A stretch of 64,000 bases of DNA from Cadophora sp. MPI-SDFR-AT-0126 (lineage: Eukaryota > Ascomycota > Leotiomycetes > Helotiales > Ploettnerulaceae): NCBI GenBank assembly GCA_020747065.1, contig JAGMVK010000003.1:1054001-1118000 (forward strand), read 5' to 3'. The stretch's first letter is position 1; each line of letters opens with the position of its first letter. Below are positions 36,140 to 48,368 of this stretch, one piece after another. The translations under genes were made by a program, and so were the position numbers. The notes beneath the pieces are model-generated. The model saw only the letters and a list, made by a program, of their open reading frames with translations, had not been told where the DNA came from and ran no database searches.

Positions 36140-37000
36140 ATGCCTCAGCCTCGACGATTGGGGTCGAATTACGAAGACCCTCAATATTTACAACCTTACC
36201 CGTTTTGTTCAGATCCCGATACACGGATATAAAAACACAAAAAAGGGGATTCGGTCTACTTTTACGACAATATTCCGGTTTTCCACCGGAAGATCGGCTC
36301 GCCTCGCCTAGGATTACACGACAATATAACACCTATTAGTATTTACGAGCTCAAGAAGTACCTTTAAGTAGAGATTTAATAAGTAAAGGGCGATAGCGCA
36401 AGGGAAAGTGCGGCATAACAAATACTAAAAGATATTCGATTGGACTATTAGTCGTAGCTCTTTAAGAGCCGTTCTTAGTGCCAGGGGATATTTCACGCAT
36501 AGCGCAAGCAAGGAGTTATAAAAGAGGAGTTTATATTAAATTTAAAAAAAGGTTTAGTTACGCTAGGAGAGATATATCCCTTATTTACCGCCTAACTTAT
36601 TTAAAAACTTTCTAAAGGAGGTCTTAACTTATAGTAAATATAACTAAATTCTAAATAATAAACACTAGATTAGGTTTATTATACTTATACTATTATATTC
36701 GAGAGAAGCAAGTCCATTAGTAACTTACCGAGTCCCGCAATAACACTTAGGGACACTTTCCCTTATATAAGCTATATCCCCCCTTATATTAAGATTTATT
36801 ATTTTCCGAGACGTTAGATAAGATTTCAAGAATAAAATATTAGTATAAAGATAATAATAAAGCTAATAAAGCTGGATTATTTTAAGCCCTCTAAGACATT
36901 AATTTACATAAATCCTAATAACTAAATCCCTAAGTCCTCCTTTTTGCGCGATTTATTACTTTACTCTTTATTATGCCCCTTTTTATAGTGTTTCTTCTCG
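36140..37000 (+). pseudogene. Unrecognised gene relic
   Basis: ATG 36140 opens one frame that continues through RIP-type stops for at least 280 codons without a frameshift: MPQPRRLGSNYEDPQYLQPY, then GDSVYFYDNIPVFHRKIGSP, RLGLHDNITPISIYELKKYL, and KQGVIKEEFILNLKKGLVTL. The text is natural protein but I know no family for it. No transposase motif was seen. Further plus-strand frames to about 38.8 kb may belong to it after introns or indels. Confidence 0.45.
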
Positions 37001-39129
37001 TCGTTAAAAGAGGGTTCGAGATATAATAGGAGTTATTAGTGGTTTCGAAATTTAAGCTAGTAGTATAATAACTCTTTTAAACCCGCCCTCATATTATTAT
37101 TTAGGTGCTATTATTCCCCTCGCTTAACCTAAGCCTAGGCATCGTCCTTAAGTCTACCTAGGGCGATAGTGTTTCGGCCTAGACTCTTAAAATCCTTTAC
37201 CCCCTTTTATTCTTTTCTTTTCTTTTAAAGTAAATTTATTACGGTACGAATGTAACGTAAAGCCTCGACAAGGTATATTAAATCCGAAATATTAATAGCG
37301 TACTAATCTAAAGATTTCGCTAACTTACTCTTAGGATTAAGTACTATTATAGTATTATAAAACTCGATAACATTTTACTCGAGGAAGAGATACTAAATAG
37401 CTGGATTAGGAGGCGCTATAGGATATGGCCTAGGATTTTCGCTAGGTTATATATATACCATTTTAGATAATAGTGGTATATTTCGGGATTTATAGTTAAT
37501 AAGAAGAAAAATGCAAGTGGGAGGAATTTTACTATTATATACTTATTAGCCTTATCTTTTAGGTTTAACGGCGCGCGCGATATTTATATTGGGACGCGTT
37601 TATAAGGGCTAGCAAAGGTTGTCTTACGTTACAAAAGCGGCAATCTAATTATCACTTATTTAGGCCGTCTAGGATTAAAGAAGTATAATACTAACGTAGC
37701 TAAGGTATAATTATAACTCTAAAGGAGAAATATATATTAACGGACTAAAGTCTTAGTAAGGGCTTAGTGTTAGCCTATAGTAAGAGACAAGTTTAATTTG
37801 TTGAAACGAAGTAAGAGGAATTAGCTTAGATGCTCGGTGTTTAATCTACTAAGGGCAGGACGGTTAATAGGTTAAAGGAGAATATTAAAAGATAAGAATA
37901 CGCCTAATAAGTGAGTGGCCGTTTTAAAAGTGGGTCGAGCTATTGTGTTTAGTGGTATTATTATATCTTTTGGGGGGCTTATCGCTTAACTTATAGGTGA
38001 TTGATATCTGAATTATATATAGTATTTACGTATACGATACTATTTGATATAACTAATATAGTATTCTGCGACCTTATTACTTTGTAACGAAGCCGCACGG
38101 AGTTATATATAAAGCTTTGGAGATTATTAAAATCTCTTATACGTTAATATAATAGAACATTTTTTACTTAATAAAGTAAATATGCGAGGAGTTAAATTGA
38201 GGGCTAATTCTTGCGCCGACAATTAAGATAGTGAGGTAAGCCGCTAATTCTGCCTCGGCGCCTAGCGGCGGTATCTAACCCGGTGGTTAATATATGACTT
38301 ATTAAAGACTCTAGTAAAGGGATCGTATCTCCTTACTTGATTAAGTATATTATCGGGGGTAACACTTAAGATTTCTTAGCTTTAATATTAAGAAAGCACA
38401 GGGAAATTTATATTATTAACCGTATTTATTATGCCTCGATAGAAAATATAACTCCTCCTTAAAACTAAGATCCTACCTAAGACAGTTGAGGCAAAAGTTT
38501 AAGAATAAGTAAGTTATTAGCTTAAACTTTGACTTTACTTAGCTATCGGCGGTTTAAATAAACTTCCGAAAGACCGGCCGCTTTAGCTATTCCGGTTTTT
38601 ATAAGACCTTTATCGCTTTTATGCCTTAAGCCCTTAAATTTATAAAAAAGAAGAGTTTAGCGAACGTATAATCGTTAATAAGGATCGAGTCATCGCGAAG
38701 CGCGTAAGTTAAAATATAGGAAATTAAATAAAAGATAAGGCGAGGATTTTCCTTAAAGACGAAAATAGTCTTATAAGAAAGGATTAGTCAAGGCGTAAAA
38801 TGCGATTAAGGGTACTATACAGCTTCAGTTTGTTATTTACTCCTTTATAGTTCCGCAAGTGGAATTCTATTGCTAGAAGATCTTGCTTTCTCTCTTTTAG
38901 ATTTTTCTAGTAGTTAAATATAACTTTTCTTTTCTTTATCCTAAAATTAGTTAATTAGCTCGCCGCTTTTACTTAGGCGCTACTTACCCTCGACTTATCT
39001 TCTTTTTACTTAGCTTATTTAAGTAACTTAAGCAACTTAAGTAGCACCTAAGTAATACTTACTTCTTACTTAAGTATTAGATTTTTAATGTAATAGCTTA
39101 ATAATAGTAGGTAATTAAAGATATAATAG
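37001..39129. other. AT-rich region with scattered protein-like fragments
   Basis: Mostly RIP-degraded DNA. A plus-strand stretch near 37.4-37.6 kb reads glycine-rich and hydrophobic (AGLGGAIGYGLGFSLGYIYT) and could be part of a membrane protein or of the gene starting at 36140. Nothing could be assigned. Confidence 0.3.
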
Positions 39130-41215
39130 ATAATCGGGTGTAAATAGTGTAGCGTTCAATCCTATTCCGGCCCGGCTGAACCTCGGCAAGTAGCCGTTCA
39201 GAATTCGCTTGAGCCTCTAATAACTTTACCTTGTAATGAGAGATCTCTCTTTGTTGTTCCGCGACCTGTCTTTTACACTCTTCTAGGCGCGATATGAGTG
39301 CAGCATCTTAAGCTGTATCCCTGACTAATATGCTCGTCTAGGCTTAACTCGCTTAATTTCGCTGTTATAATATACTACGACTATCCATAGCTACTCCTTC
39401 TATCCTGTTACCATGACGAGCAGCCTCAGGAGGTAGTGGTGGGATACGAAAGAAAGAAAGCGCAATACCTCGCTTAACAAATAAATCTGTGACGTACTTA
39501 CTACTCTCTAGTATATCATAAATATTATACATAAAGAAATAAGGAGCGTAATCCTTAAGTGCCTAGTTATGCGGCCTCCTATACTATTATTTCACCTTAA
39601 CATTTAAGAGCGTAGTAGTCCAAATCAATAGCCCAAGGAGTTCTTACTACTTAAGACGGATACGAGTTAAAAGCTGGTAATGGCCAGTGATTTCTGATTC
39701 AAGGTCATAATCGTACCTACCCGGTAATCTAGCTATTATAAGTATATTCCTAGTATGCTCTTGATCTACGTCGGCGTTAAGAATGCTAGTGATTACATTA
39801 GACCTAAATCCAAGGGCGTCCGCGAGCCTGGCAAATTCAAGGAGGCATTAGGGGTCTAGACTAATACTCGGTACCTTTTGTTTATTATCCGACTTCGGGA
39901 CAAGGTTTGTAAGGCGATGGAAATTGCACATAGCGAATATTTATAGTTAAATATATGCTATCTCAAATCTTTCTTCGTCGCCCGTCTATATATCGCCATA
40001 TTAGGCGACCCTATTAGCACTCTCCAACACTATATAGTCTCCACTATATCCACGCTACATGTGTTAAATTGCCTCTCTTATATAACACTCTGTTAGGTCA
40101 ATGAGTGTCCATATCGCTTTCGCACAGTCTTTGAGGTACAAGGAATCCTTAGCGAGCGTCTTAATCGAGGGGATTATCCTATCAATAGCGACGACGTTCT
40201 ATAATAATCGCAATCTTTTAATATTATTATGCAACAAAGGAAATGCGCTTCTACTCTGGATAGCCTAGGTGATAAAGTCTCTGTCGACTAATAACGTTTT
40301 CGGGGCCCTCCTTTTAAGTAGCTTGACGGTCTCGGGATCTAGATTGTACATGAGCTGTTCATCACCGTTGAGTATAGAGGTCCAGACGTGCTTAATGCGA
40401 TCTAAATATCGTATCAGTTCCTAAGGTAGCAGATTAACGTCGCACATACTAAGAGAAATATGCCTACTTCATCATATCTGAGCGATTTATACCGGTACAA
40501 GGTGCCTTTCTAAAAAGATGCCCAGAGACTGATAAATGATCTTAGAGATGTGAAGCCCTTATACAAAGCTAGTCTCTTCTCAATAGCTTTAAGATCATTC
40601 TCCGTGTCCTTCGATCGCCACGCCGTCCTCTAGTCAGGCTCCGCATCCAGGAATCAGAAGACGATCCCATCATCATATGAAATCGACTTAATATTACGGT
40701 CTTGCTCTTGCATACGACACTTGTTGTCCTATCTCTCTATATTACTATGAGATTCACTTATATTAGTATTAGAGGCTTATACATACCTTTGTTATAAAGC
40801 TCGACCGCCTACCACTCGTTGTGCGAATAAATATACTACTTTATAACTTCTAATCGATGCTGTCCATGATAATACGTCAAAAGAGCGCCTTCCGAAAGGT
40901 AAAGACGTTTAATATGCCCCGTATCTTAAAAATCACTAATCATCAATTCGAACCGGGCTACGGCGGTAGCAAAAACCAACTGAGAAATTTCGGCCTTGAT
41001 ACGGTTTCCGCAGACGTTTAAAAAGCATCCTCAAAGTCTGAATTCTCTTAGCTAGTACTCGGTCTTTCTTAGCTGAAGTAGAATTCGGGGCCTTCCTTCA
41101 GGAGGTTAATATAATAGGTTCTCTAGCCTAACTAAAGCCACGCCTAAGCGCGCTATCTCGCGAGAGCGATCCAGGGATTCAGCATCATCACGAGGGAACG
41201 CCGTCTAGCTAAACA
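39130..41215 (-). pseudogene. DUF3723-like fungal protein pseudogene
   Basis: Minus-strand relic of roughly 600 codons. In order: GHIKRLYLSEGALLTYYHGQ then HRLEVIK (the family heading block), a probable retained intron at 40737-40786 (GTATGT donor, ACTAATA branch-like site, ATAG end), DAEPD and KAIEKRLALYKGF, then VWTSILNGDEQLMYNLDPET, VKLLKRRAPKTLLVDRDFI, CLLEFARLADALGFRSNVIT, and the closing SSKYVTDLFVKRGIALSFFR. A C-terminal coiled coil follows (ISRLEECKRQVAEQQREIS). This order and wording fit DUF3723, a family of unknown function common as cargo in Starship elements. It has TAA/TAG stops at Gln/Trp sites and about two frame changes. Its upstream region is the GAATATTC array. Confidence 0.75.
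40737..40786 (-). other. Retained intron in the DUF3723-like pseudogene
   Basis: Fifty bases with a GTATGT donor, a CTAATACTAATAT branch-like stretch and an ATAG end on the minus strand, between two parts of the same protein pattern. Its presence argues that the copy arose from DNA and not from mRNA. Confidence 0.55.
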
Positions 41216-41394
41216 TCTCATGTACTTACTCATAAACAAAGGCAAGTAAATCATAGTTTCAACACGTGGATTTAATGCTATTATGTCTTGTTTGCATTTG
41301 TATCTTCCCTACCTTAGACTAGAATCTATTTCTGGACCATAATAATGTTTGGCCATTCGCTACCGCTGCACTTTATTAGTCTGGGAATTTTCCG

Positions 41395-41880
41395 CCAGTA
41401 GAATATTCTACCCCAGGTATCAGCCGAGCCTCACAATATTCTGCTAGCAGAATATTCTGAGGACAGGAATATTCTAGGCATAGTTCTAGCCGTATTTTAG
41501 AGTATTCTATCAGCAAAATATTATACTTAAGATGTCAGCCGAATCTTAAGAGTATTCCGCCAGCAGAATATTCTACGTAAAGGAATATTCTGCCAGCTGG
41601 AATATTCTGCCCAAATGTCAGCCAAATCTCGGAGTATTCCCCTAGCAGAATATTCTACGTGCGGGAATATTCTGCCCAAATGTCAGCTAAATCTCGGAGT
41701 ATTCCGCTAGTAGAATATTCTGCTAGTGGGAATATTCTGAGATGCGGCTAATATCTTACGTAGAATATTCCTGCACGCAGAATATTCTACTCAAGGACGT
41801 CAGCCGCATCTCAGAATATTACGCCAACGGAATATCTTACCCAACGAGTCTCAGAAATTTCCGTGAGAATATTCCAACTA
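41395..41880. repeat. Array of GAATATTC palindromes in degenerate roughly 65-70 bp units
   Basis: Within about 480 bp there are thirteen exact GAATATTC palindromes plus many one-base variants (AGTATTCC, CAATATTC, GAATATTA). They sit in longer degenerate units that also share words such as tgcccaaatgtcag and aaatctcggagtattcc. GAATATTC is two inverted GAA triplets spaced by two bases, which is the core form of a heat-shock element. The array lies just upstream of the DUF3723-like gene (start about 41215, minus strand), so it may have been promoter sequence; it could equally be a minisatellite. Confidence 0.85.
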
Positions 41881-42396
41881 CAATATGTTATTAATCGGGA
41901 TTAAGATTCGTTCAGTCACAATACAAGCTAATGTCTGCTGCTCTTGTCTTTCCACCCGCGCAAGAATTCTACGTAATACGATAGTAGATTTAGCCCTCAT
42001 TTTACTTATTAATAAGTCCTTATCACCTCTCTCCGTTTGTTGCCCAGACTGTTAACAAACTTTCGAGGGCGGTGAACTAAACAGGCACTCACTTGCAGGT
42101 TAACCGAGGTGGGGCGTGCACGGCGGGGTAAGGGCTAATTAAGGTTAGCGGAACGGCCCGCGATAAGTGAGTTCTTCCTAGCAAATCAGCGCACAGACAG
42201 TTGGAGAATTGTGTAGTTTAATCTAAGCGAGCGCCGTCTTCCCAAAGTTTTGATAATGAGGAGTCATCTGTTATTAGTTTGCTATGGGTTTGTAGGCGTG
42301 CCGAATTATGTGCTAACTCTATAATATACTTCAAATAGACTTTGATTCTATAAAACCCGACGCTGCCTCGTTAGCTAAATAGAAGGTAACAAGATA
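41881..42396. other. Intergenic block, partly GC-rich
   Basis: Normal to GC-rich stretch (about 42050-42190) between the palindrome array and the next gene relic. It lies between two divergent gene starts, so it probably held both promoters. No coding frame recognised. Confidence 0.4.
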
Positions 42397-43180
42397 ATGC
42401 CTACCTCAGATGCGATATTTAAACGAGCCACGGGTATATAGCGCTTAAGAGGTATAAACTAAGACTAAAATATTGAAAAGGAGTCATTAGCTATTAAGTA
42501 ACCAACTAGCGCCTCAGATCCTACTCTTAACTACGATCATATTAATAGTAGCTTCGAGTTCGGAGGCATCCGAGTAAGACTCGTAACATATAAGTCAATA
42601 CCGGGCGTCATTTAAATCAATGCCTTGAAGACTATAAGCAAATAGAATACATTACGTACACTTAAGCATATCAATATTATCGGCTTTAATAATAACAATC
42701 CCAGTATTAGCCATTAGCTACCTACTAACGCCGATAACCACAAGGATAATCCTAAAGGACAATACGAGCTATATATCTCAAAACCCCTATTATCTATCAC
42801 CGTTATAATAGCGGCCGCCTAATATCCACGGTCTATCTTAAACGCGTATAAGATATACAAAGATATAAGTAAAGTCAAAGAGGCTACGAGATACTTTATA
42901 CTAACTAATAAAGATATTAAACGTGCTTAAGTTTCTAGCTAATTATAACCTGTCTCGTAGCGATTTCACTACTAACCATATACTAGTTACTAATAAAGGA
43001 TTCAAACTTAGTAAGTCCAAGGACAATCCTACTTAAGATTATACTAAGAATAATCCAGCGAATATCCATCTATATAAAACCGTAAAGGCTAATACTAATA
43101 TCCAAGATCTTCGATCAGTTAGACAAATATTAAGAGAGGTCTTAATTAGAAAAAGCTATATCCCGAAAAAAGTAAAGTAG
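42397..43180 (+). pseudogene. Unrecognised gene relic, divergent to the DUF3723-like gene
   Basis: ATG 42397 opens a frame with MPTSDAIFKRATGI, then SASDPTLNYDHINSSFEFGG, IRVRLVTYKSIPGVI and QYELYISKPLLSITVIIAAA, broken by TAG/TAA at likely Gln or Trp sites and without frameshift for about 170 codons. Hydrophilic with one hydrophobic stretch. I do not recognise a family. Confidence 0.4.
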
Positions 43181-43666
43181 TTAAATTTCTATACCATTAC
43201 AATAAAAGAAATTACTTTCAACACGTATTGTAATATATTACCTTAACTACTCTTAGAACACTAGCTAAAAAGTAGTAAAGAGTATGAAACAACATCTCAG
43301 GATAATAAACTTCGTGGAATTGCTTATCTAGTTAGCCAGAGGCAACGAAACACCTTCCAGTAGTAGCTATATCTATGATACCGGGTATTACATAAGATTG
43401 CTGCATACGTCTTAATTTCATTTAGATAACTTGGAATTGGGATCATTCAGTCAGAAAATGTAATATCTGCAATCTTTATGCCTTATAAATAGTGGTAATT
43501 AGCATTTACGCGGTGTGAAACAAGGTTAACATGTCCTAAGCCTCCAAAAGGTGTATTCTTTAACTAGGCCGACCGAATTAACTCTCCATTCCTTCAGCTT
43601 TATGTTATTTTAAAAACATGTAATTAATATAATTTATGTTCCCAGATATGATCCAAACGCTTCTTA

Positions 43667-44640
43667 TTAAAAATCCATATCCTCCTCACGCTCCAAAAGT
43701 AGATCCAAATCTTCCTCGTCCCCTTCAATCTCAGGTCCTCTTAGGTAAACAAGAACAGGCTTTATAAAATAACGAAATTAAGAACCTAGTATCTAAGATA
43801 AGCTAATTACAATATACGAGGTGTTTAATAAGGGTTTAAACCTTTAGTATTATTACTTTCCAAACGCAAGGCCATTAAGGCTACGTAAAATAAGCCTTCA
43901 CAAAATAGTTACAGCATTAGATTTATATTATAAGCCACATAAAACCTCCACCTATTTAACATCTCGCGCATAAACAGTTCGCCATATCCTAGAAAAAATA
44001 TCGGTAATATTAAGTAGCTAACAGTCTTCTTAAAATCAAAGAACTCAAATTAACCAGCTAATACATCTAAGCCAAAATCCTGCTTTAACAACTAATATAA
44101 TAAGTTAAAGAGTAAGCTTCTATCCAAAACTATCCTGTAATATACCAACTATAAAAGGAAGGTGTTATTAAATAGTTAAACCTACAGCCTTTATACTACC
44201 GATATAATTATCTAAAGGCGGTAAACCACCAAGGGGGTCTAGTTTACATCTCCAATTATACCAAAGGTCGTTATATCTAGATTCATAGGTCCCCGAATCG
44301 GCTATGGCATTATTTAGCTATTCGAGAGGATCAAGCCCGAGATCATCGATTGTTATAAAAAAATCGGCAATCTCATCAAATATATAATAATCAACTAGGC
44401 GGCATTTCTCTTAAAAGCAAGAATATTCCTATTCCCATCAAAGCATTAACTCGACTACATACACTTCAAAGATCTCATCTTCGACTATCTTAAGGACTTC
44501 TACTAGTAAGCCTATTATAAGTGCTAATTTCCCATACTTATTGCATAAGCGTAACGTTTAAAATAATAATCTGTATATATTATATACCTCAAGGTAACTT
44601 CCTAATCTCACAGGATCAACTTTATATACACATACGACAG
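43667..44640 (-). pseudogene. Unrecognised gene relic with acidic C-terminus
   Basis: Minus-strand frame: NKYGKLALIIGLLVEVLKIV, DYYIFDEIADFFITIDDLGL, SGTYESRYNDLWYNWRCKLD, PLGGLPPLDNY, then FLGYGELFMREMLNRWRFYV, and after a frame change an acidic end (EIEGDEEDLDLLLEREEDMD) stopping at 43667-43669. Stops are TAA/TAG. The text reads as an ordinary fungal protein but no family is recognised. It is divergent to the ferric reductase relic that follows on the plus strand. Confidence 0.45.
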
Positions 44641-45169
44641 CCGAATCCTCATAATAATAGTTACGTGCCATATCACAGTTTACTAACAAAATTCTAACAC
44701 AATAATTCCACTACCTTTAGTCTTATGTAGCCACCAGTTATTTCATACGTGTAAAGTAATAACAAAAGGCTCAGATGACATGCTATGCTAGGGAAAGCCG
44801 TCATCATTACAATCCGTGGGTCAAGATGACATATTGGAAACGAGCCCTGGGACAAAGCAGTAATCAATACGGTCCGCAAGGCAATAGAGATAATCACACA
44901 AATCAACCAGCTATTTAACCTATCATCTCAACGCACTTATTATCATCCAATTAAAGCTAGCTTCAGTAATTTAATATCTCCATTAATTCTATCAATTCTA
45001 TATTAAGGAAAATTACCTAAAATAAACTTAAGAAGTCTTAGACATATCTACGTACTATACAGATTCGTTGCTTCTAAGAATAAATTTCCGTAAGACATTA
45101 CATATATATTTTTATAAGTATATCTTCAAACGCTAAAAGAATACCTCTCCTAACTAAGATATAATAAAT

Positions 45170-46750
45170 ATTATAACTACCACTATAATTATCCCTAGAG
45201 GTACACTCCTTAGGATCGTAATCTTAGCCTTTTTACAATACCACCTACAAAACAATTCTCTTCCTTATATCAACTCCCGTCACCTTAAGTTCTTCGCTCG
45301 CAAATATACCTCTGATCATCCACTCTATCGATACCTTAAGAGTATAAGTATTACTATACCGCTTTATCTAATTAGTCTTCTCTCTATACTAGCAATTAAT
45401 ACCACAGTCCTCGCCATTTCCAAGGGCCGAGTAGTGCTAATAAAACAATCTAATGAAGTTGTTTTAATTAATCTGATTTTACTCTTAGTGTATAGCAGAC
45501 CCAACGTATTCTCGGAGCGCGTCCACATATCACAACAGTTCAAGAATTTCATTTATAGATAGCTTGGCATCGTTGCCATAATCGAATATACCATTCACTT
45601 AATAACTACTTTAAGTCCAATTCGCTCTAGCACGCGTCCTTTCACATCTACATCAAGCATAACAAGTCTCACTATAAATCACAATTAAGTCTAATTAAAG
45701 GTTCCTATACTAAAAACTTACTCCAAGCCACTATTAATATAACTATCCTAAGCGTATTTTCATTGCCGTTCATTTAACGCCATATATATGAATTGTTTCT
45801 AAGCACCCACATAGCCTTAACCGTGATTATAATTATTACGATCTTCTTACATCTTGTCCCTTTCGATTTTTCACAACCATCGATTATTCTCCTTATTATC
45901 GCAGGCTTGCTATACGCTATACTTATTGCAGCTCGAATAGGAATCTCTCTATAGAATAGAGCCAAAGTCAGGATCTCTGAAGAAAACGAATTACTAAAGG
46001 CTGACATCACCCTGGCTAAACCTCGTCAAGTTCGCGGGGGCCAATACATCTTCTTACGAGTTCCTTCTACATTAATACTCTCTATCAATAAATCGTATCC
46101 CTTTTTTATAACATCATAAGATCAGGAGAAGAAAAACAAGACCAAGAACATTACTACCCTTATACAACGGCGAACGGGATTCACCCGTCTACTCCAAGCG
46201 CAACCCACGGCAGTAAGAACCTTCCTTAAAGGCCCATACGAGCAATCACCCTTAGCTGAGGATTACAATAATATTATTCTCTTCGCATCGGGGATTAGCG
46301 TTACAGCTCATTTAAGATGTATTAAGCAATTGCTCAACGCCCGAGATCAAGGGCCCACTAAGACCCAGGTAATAAGTCTCCTATAAGAGATCAACGAGAT
46401 TAAGCCGTGAGATGCAGCTATCAAGATAGTGTATAAGCTACTTGATCAAGATGTAGACCAATGCGACAAGAAAACGCCTAACTAGAAAAATACACAGAAT
46501 CGATTTATAAGCCACCTTTGACCGGTTTAGCACACACAACTAATCCTAGCGTATAAGTCTTTCAATACACCATATTTATTCAACATCACGGGCTTAACTA
46601 GCCTGAGAAATCTAGCGAATCAATAAGAGGTCGTCAACGCTAGAAATTTAGGACTTTAAACACCGCTAATACGCTCACGCAGGAACTGACTAACGTAGAA
46701 GTTCAGGGCTAACGTCTCACACCTACTTTAATCTCTAGTAAGTAATTCTA
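45170..46750 (+). pseudogene. Ferric reductase-like (FRE) pseudogene
   Basis: Plus-strand relic of a membrane NADPH/ferric reductase. In one frame: SRPNVFSERVHISQQFKNFI, then YxQLGIVAIIEYTIHLI, the haem-binding transmembrane helix with its first His now Tyr. From about 45,740 in another frame: ELFLSTHIALTVIIIITIFL then LHLVPF and IILLIIAGLLYAILIAARIG (membrane helices), then the FAD-domain pattern QVRGGQYIFLRVP and KSYPFFIT (HPF to YPF), IQRRTGFTRLL, and the NAD(P)-binding block GPYEQSPLAEDYNNIILFAS followed by GISVTAH. Family order is complete in outline. Such proteins reduce extracellular iron at the plasma membrane. FRE genes are common Starship cargo. Stops, His-to-Tyr changes and a frame change make it dead. 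Confidence 0.82.
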
Positions 46751-47129
46751 TAATTAAACTAGAGAAATACTAATTAAGCATAGTCTACGCTAATCATAAG
46801 ATGACTAATATAATCTGATCAGCTTATGCGAGTACGCTTAAGATAGGAGAAGCTAGGAAAAAGGAGGTTGTATTACATACCTATAATTTCTATCCAAATG
46901 CTTAACTTATAGTAATAACTTCTGCATATAATATCCGCATTAAATTGCGTTTAAGTTCCTTGAAGCTGGCTTACATACGACAATAAAAGTTAAGAATAGC
47001 TTGTAATTATATATACGTGCGTTAATTAAATAATTTGAAAATATCTAAGGGAATAACCTTATCGCAATCTCCTATAAGGACATAATCACACAAGGACTTT
47101 ATACTCGATTCTGGCTGCTTCTTACTGAT
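46751..47129. other. Spacer between FRE and sirtuin pseudogenes
   Basis: The two genes converge here. AT-rich, possibly with the FRE 3' end in its first part. Nothing else recognised. Confidence 0.35.
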
Positions 47130-47257
47130 CTAAAAACTTACTCCACCTACGCTTCGAGCAGCGCGGCAAAAGTTTGTGACTATCGACCGAGCGCCAGGAA
47201 TCCGTAGCTTCGTGCCAACGATCAACATTAACTCCGGGCATGTTCTCAAATCATGCT

Positions 47258-47259
47258 TA
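47258..47259. repeat. Left TA target-site duplication of the MYND element
   Basis: TA immediately before the left inverted repeat, matched by TA at 49039-49040. Removing the element and one TA leaves an uninterrupted sirtuin frame across the junction. Confidence 0.85.
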
Positions 47260-47301
47260 ACGTCCCTCCCTGCGTGCCGAGAAACCCTACGTACCGAGAA
47301 A
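47260..47301. repeat. Left terminal inverted repeat of the MYND element
   Basis: Begins ACGTCCCTCCCTGCGT and continues with GAGAAACCC and CCGAGAAA. About 42 bp; it matches the reverse complement of 48997-49038 with about five mismatches. Confidence 0.9.
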
Positions 47302-47765
47302 ACCGAGGGGTACTTTGGCATTAAGCAACCCAAACTTTGTGCATACATCGATAGTTATCATAGCTATATATAAAGTTGTATACTATAACTACTTCTCAAT
47401 ATCGAGAACCTTTCTACTTAGTACATTACGTTCGCATCGTCGTAATCGAGCCCTTTTGTGGAGAGCCTCTTCTCATGGCATAAAGTGAATTTCTTTACCA
47501 CGACTCCATCATCAAGCTTGTATTACTATTAAAACCTATAAATGGCCCATATCTGACCTCCAGAGTCCCGTAGTAATGCTGGGGAATCATAATCAGCTTT
47601 ATGGCAGTCGTGGAGCGCAAATTCATCCAAGGTCGCTACGCGGGCTAGTACGTACCTCTAATTAAAGCGGCTAGCGGGTTTTAGTTACTGGTAGTGCAAA
47701 CGACCCCGCATTCTTCATCACCTCTACTCTCTATTAACATCTTAACATTAATCCTCTACCACTAG

Positions 47766-48368
47766 ATGGCAACTCCTACTTGTATAATTTGTAATGGCTT
47801 TAATGCCAAATTCTGCTCCTTATGCTATTCGATTTCATACTGCTCTCCAGAATGTCAAAAACCCGACTGGCCCCTTCACAAGACGATCTGTAAGACCTTC
47901 ACAACCTTGCCCCCACGATCATCACCTTCGCATAAACTCGCAATCCTCTTTCCAATCGATTCAAAAGATCTACAACTCATCTAGATCAAGTGCGAACGAC
48001 ACGTTGATAATAAAGACGGAATTGTATGGGAGATGCCAGATACTCAACAACTTCTAGAGATCGAGAGCCTTGACCCTAAATACTATGCCAGAGAGTTCCT
48101 AAAGATAAGGCGGAATGCACTTCGCGGATTTAATCTCAACTACACGGTTAAGGTTATTGGTCGCGAAGCTGCTCTAATTAACGGCTCCACGCCTAATATT
48201 TGTGTTCGACATACCACGAAAGGGCAAACGACACACGTCTGGAAGGGACCAATAGTGGTTATGCGTCAGTCGGGCACGGCTATTGACCCTTTGTTCTACG
48301 AGGATATAAGGGCTGGTGATTTTCGAGTTGCGGTCGATTATTTTCTCTCTTATGGAAGGGGTTTATAA
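47766..48368 (+). pseudogene. MYND zinc-finger protein, one premature stop
   Basis: ATG 47766 starts a 200-codon frame with a single internal TAG at 47982-47984 (context LQLI-stop-IKCERH, probably from TGG) and the natural stop at 48366-48368. Residues about 5-42 form a MYND finger: CIICNGFNAKFCSLCYS, then YCSPECQKPDWPLHKTIC, giving CX2C, CX2C, CX3C and HX3C zinc ligands. The rest is a small globular domain (PKYYAREFLKIRRNALRGFN; HVWKGPIVVMRQSGTAIDPL). MYND fingers bind proline-rich peptides in protein complexes. It lies alone inside the TA-flanked element, with about 460 bp upstream as a possible promoter. If translation started at 48033 (in-frame ATG) a 111-residue product without the finger would remain. 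Confidence 0.8.

Noticed and set aside
34640..39129. A Starship captain (DUF3435 tyrosine recombinase)
   Set aside because: I looked for it among the unrecognised relics but saw no convincing recombinase pattern.
41395..41880. CRISPR-like array
   Set aside because: Repeats are short palindromes in degenerate units, not identical repeats with unique spacers, and the DNA is eukaryotic.
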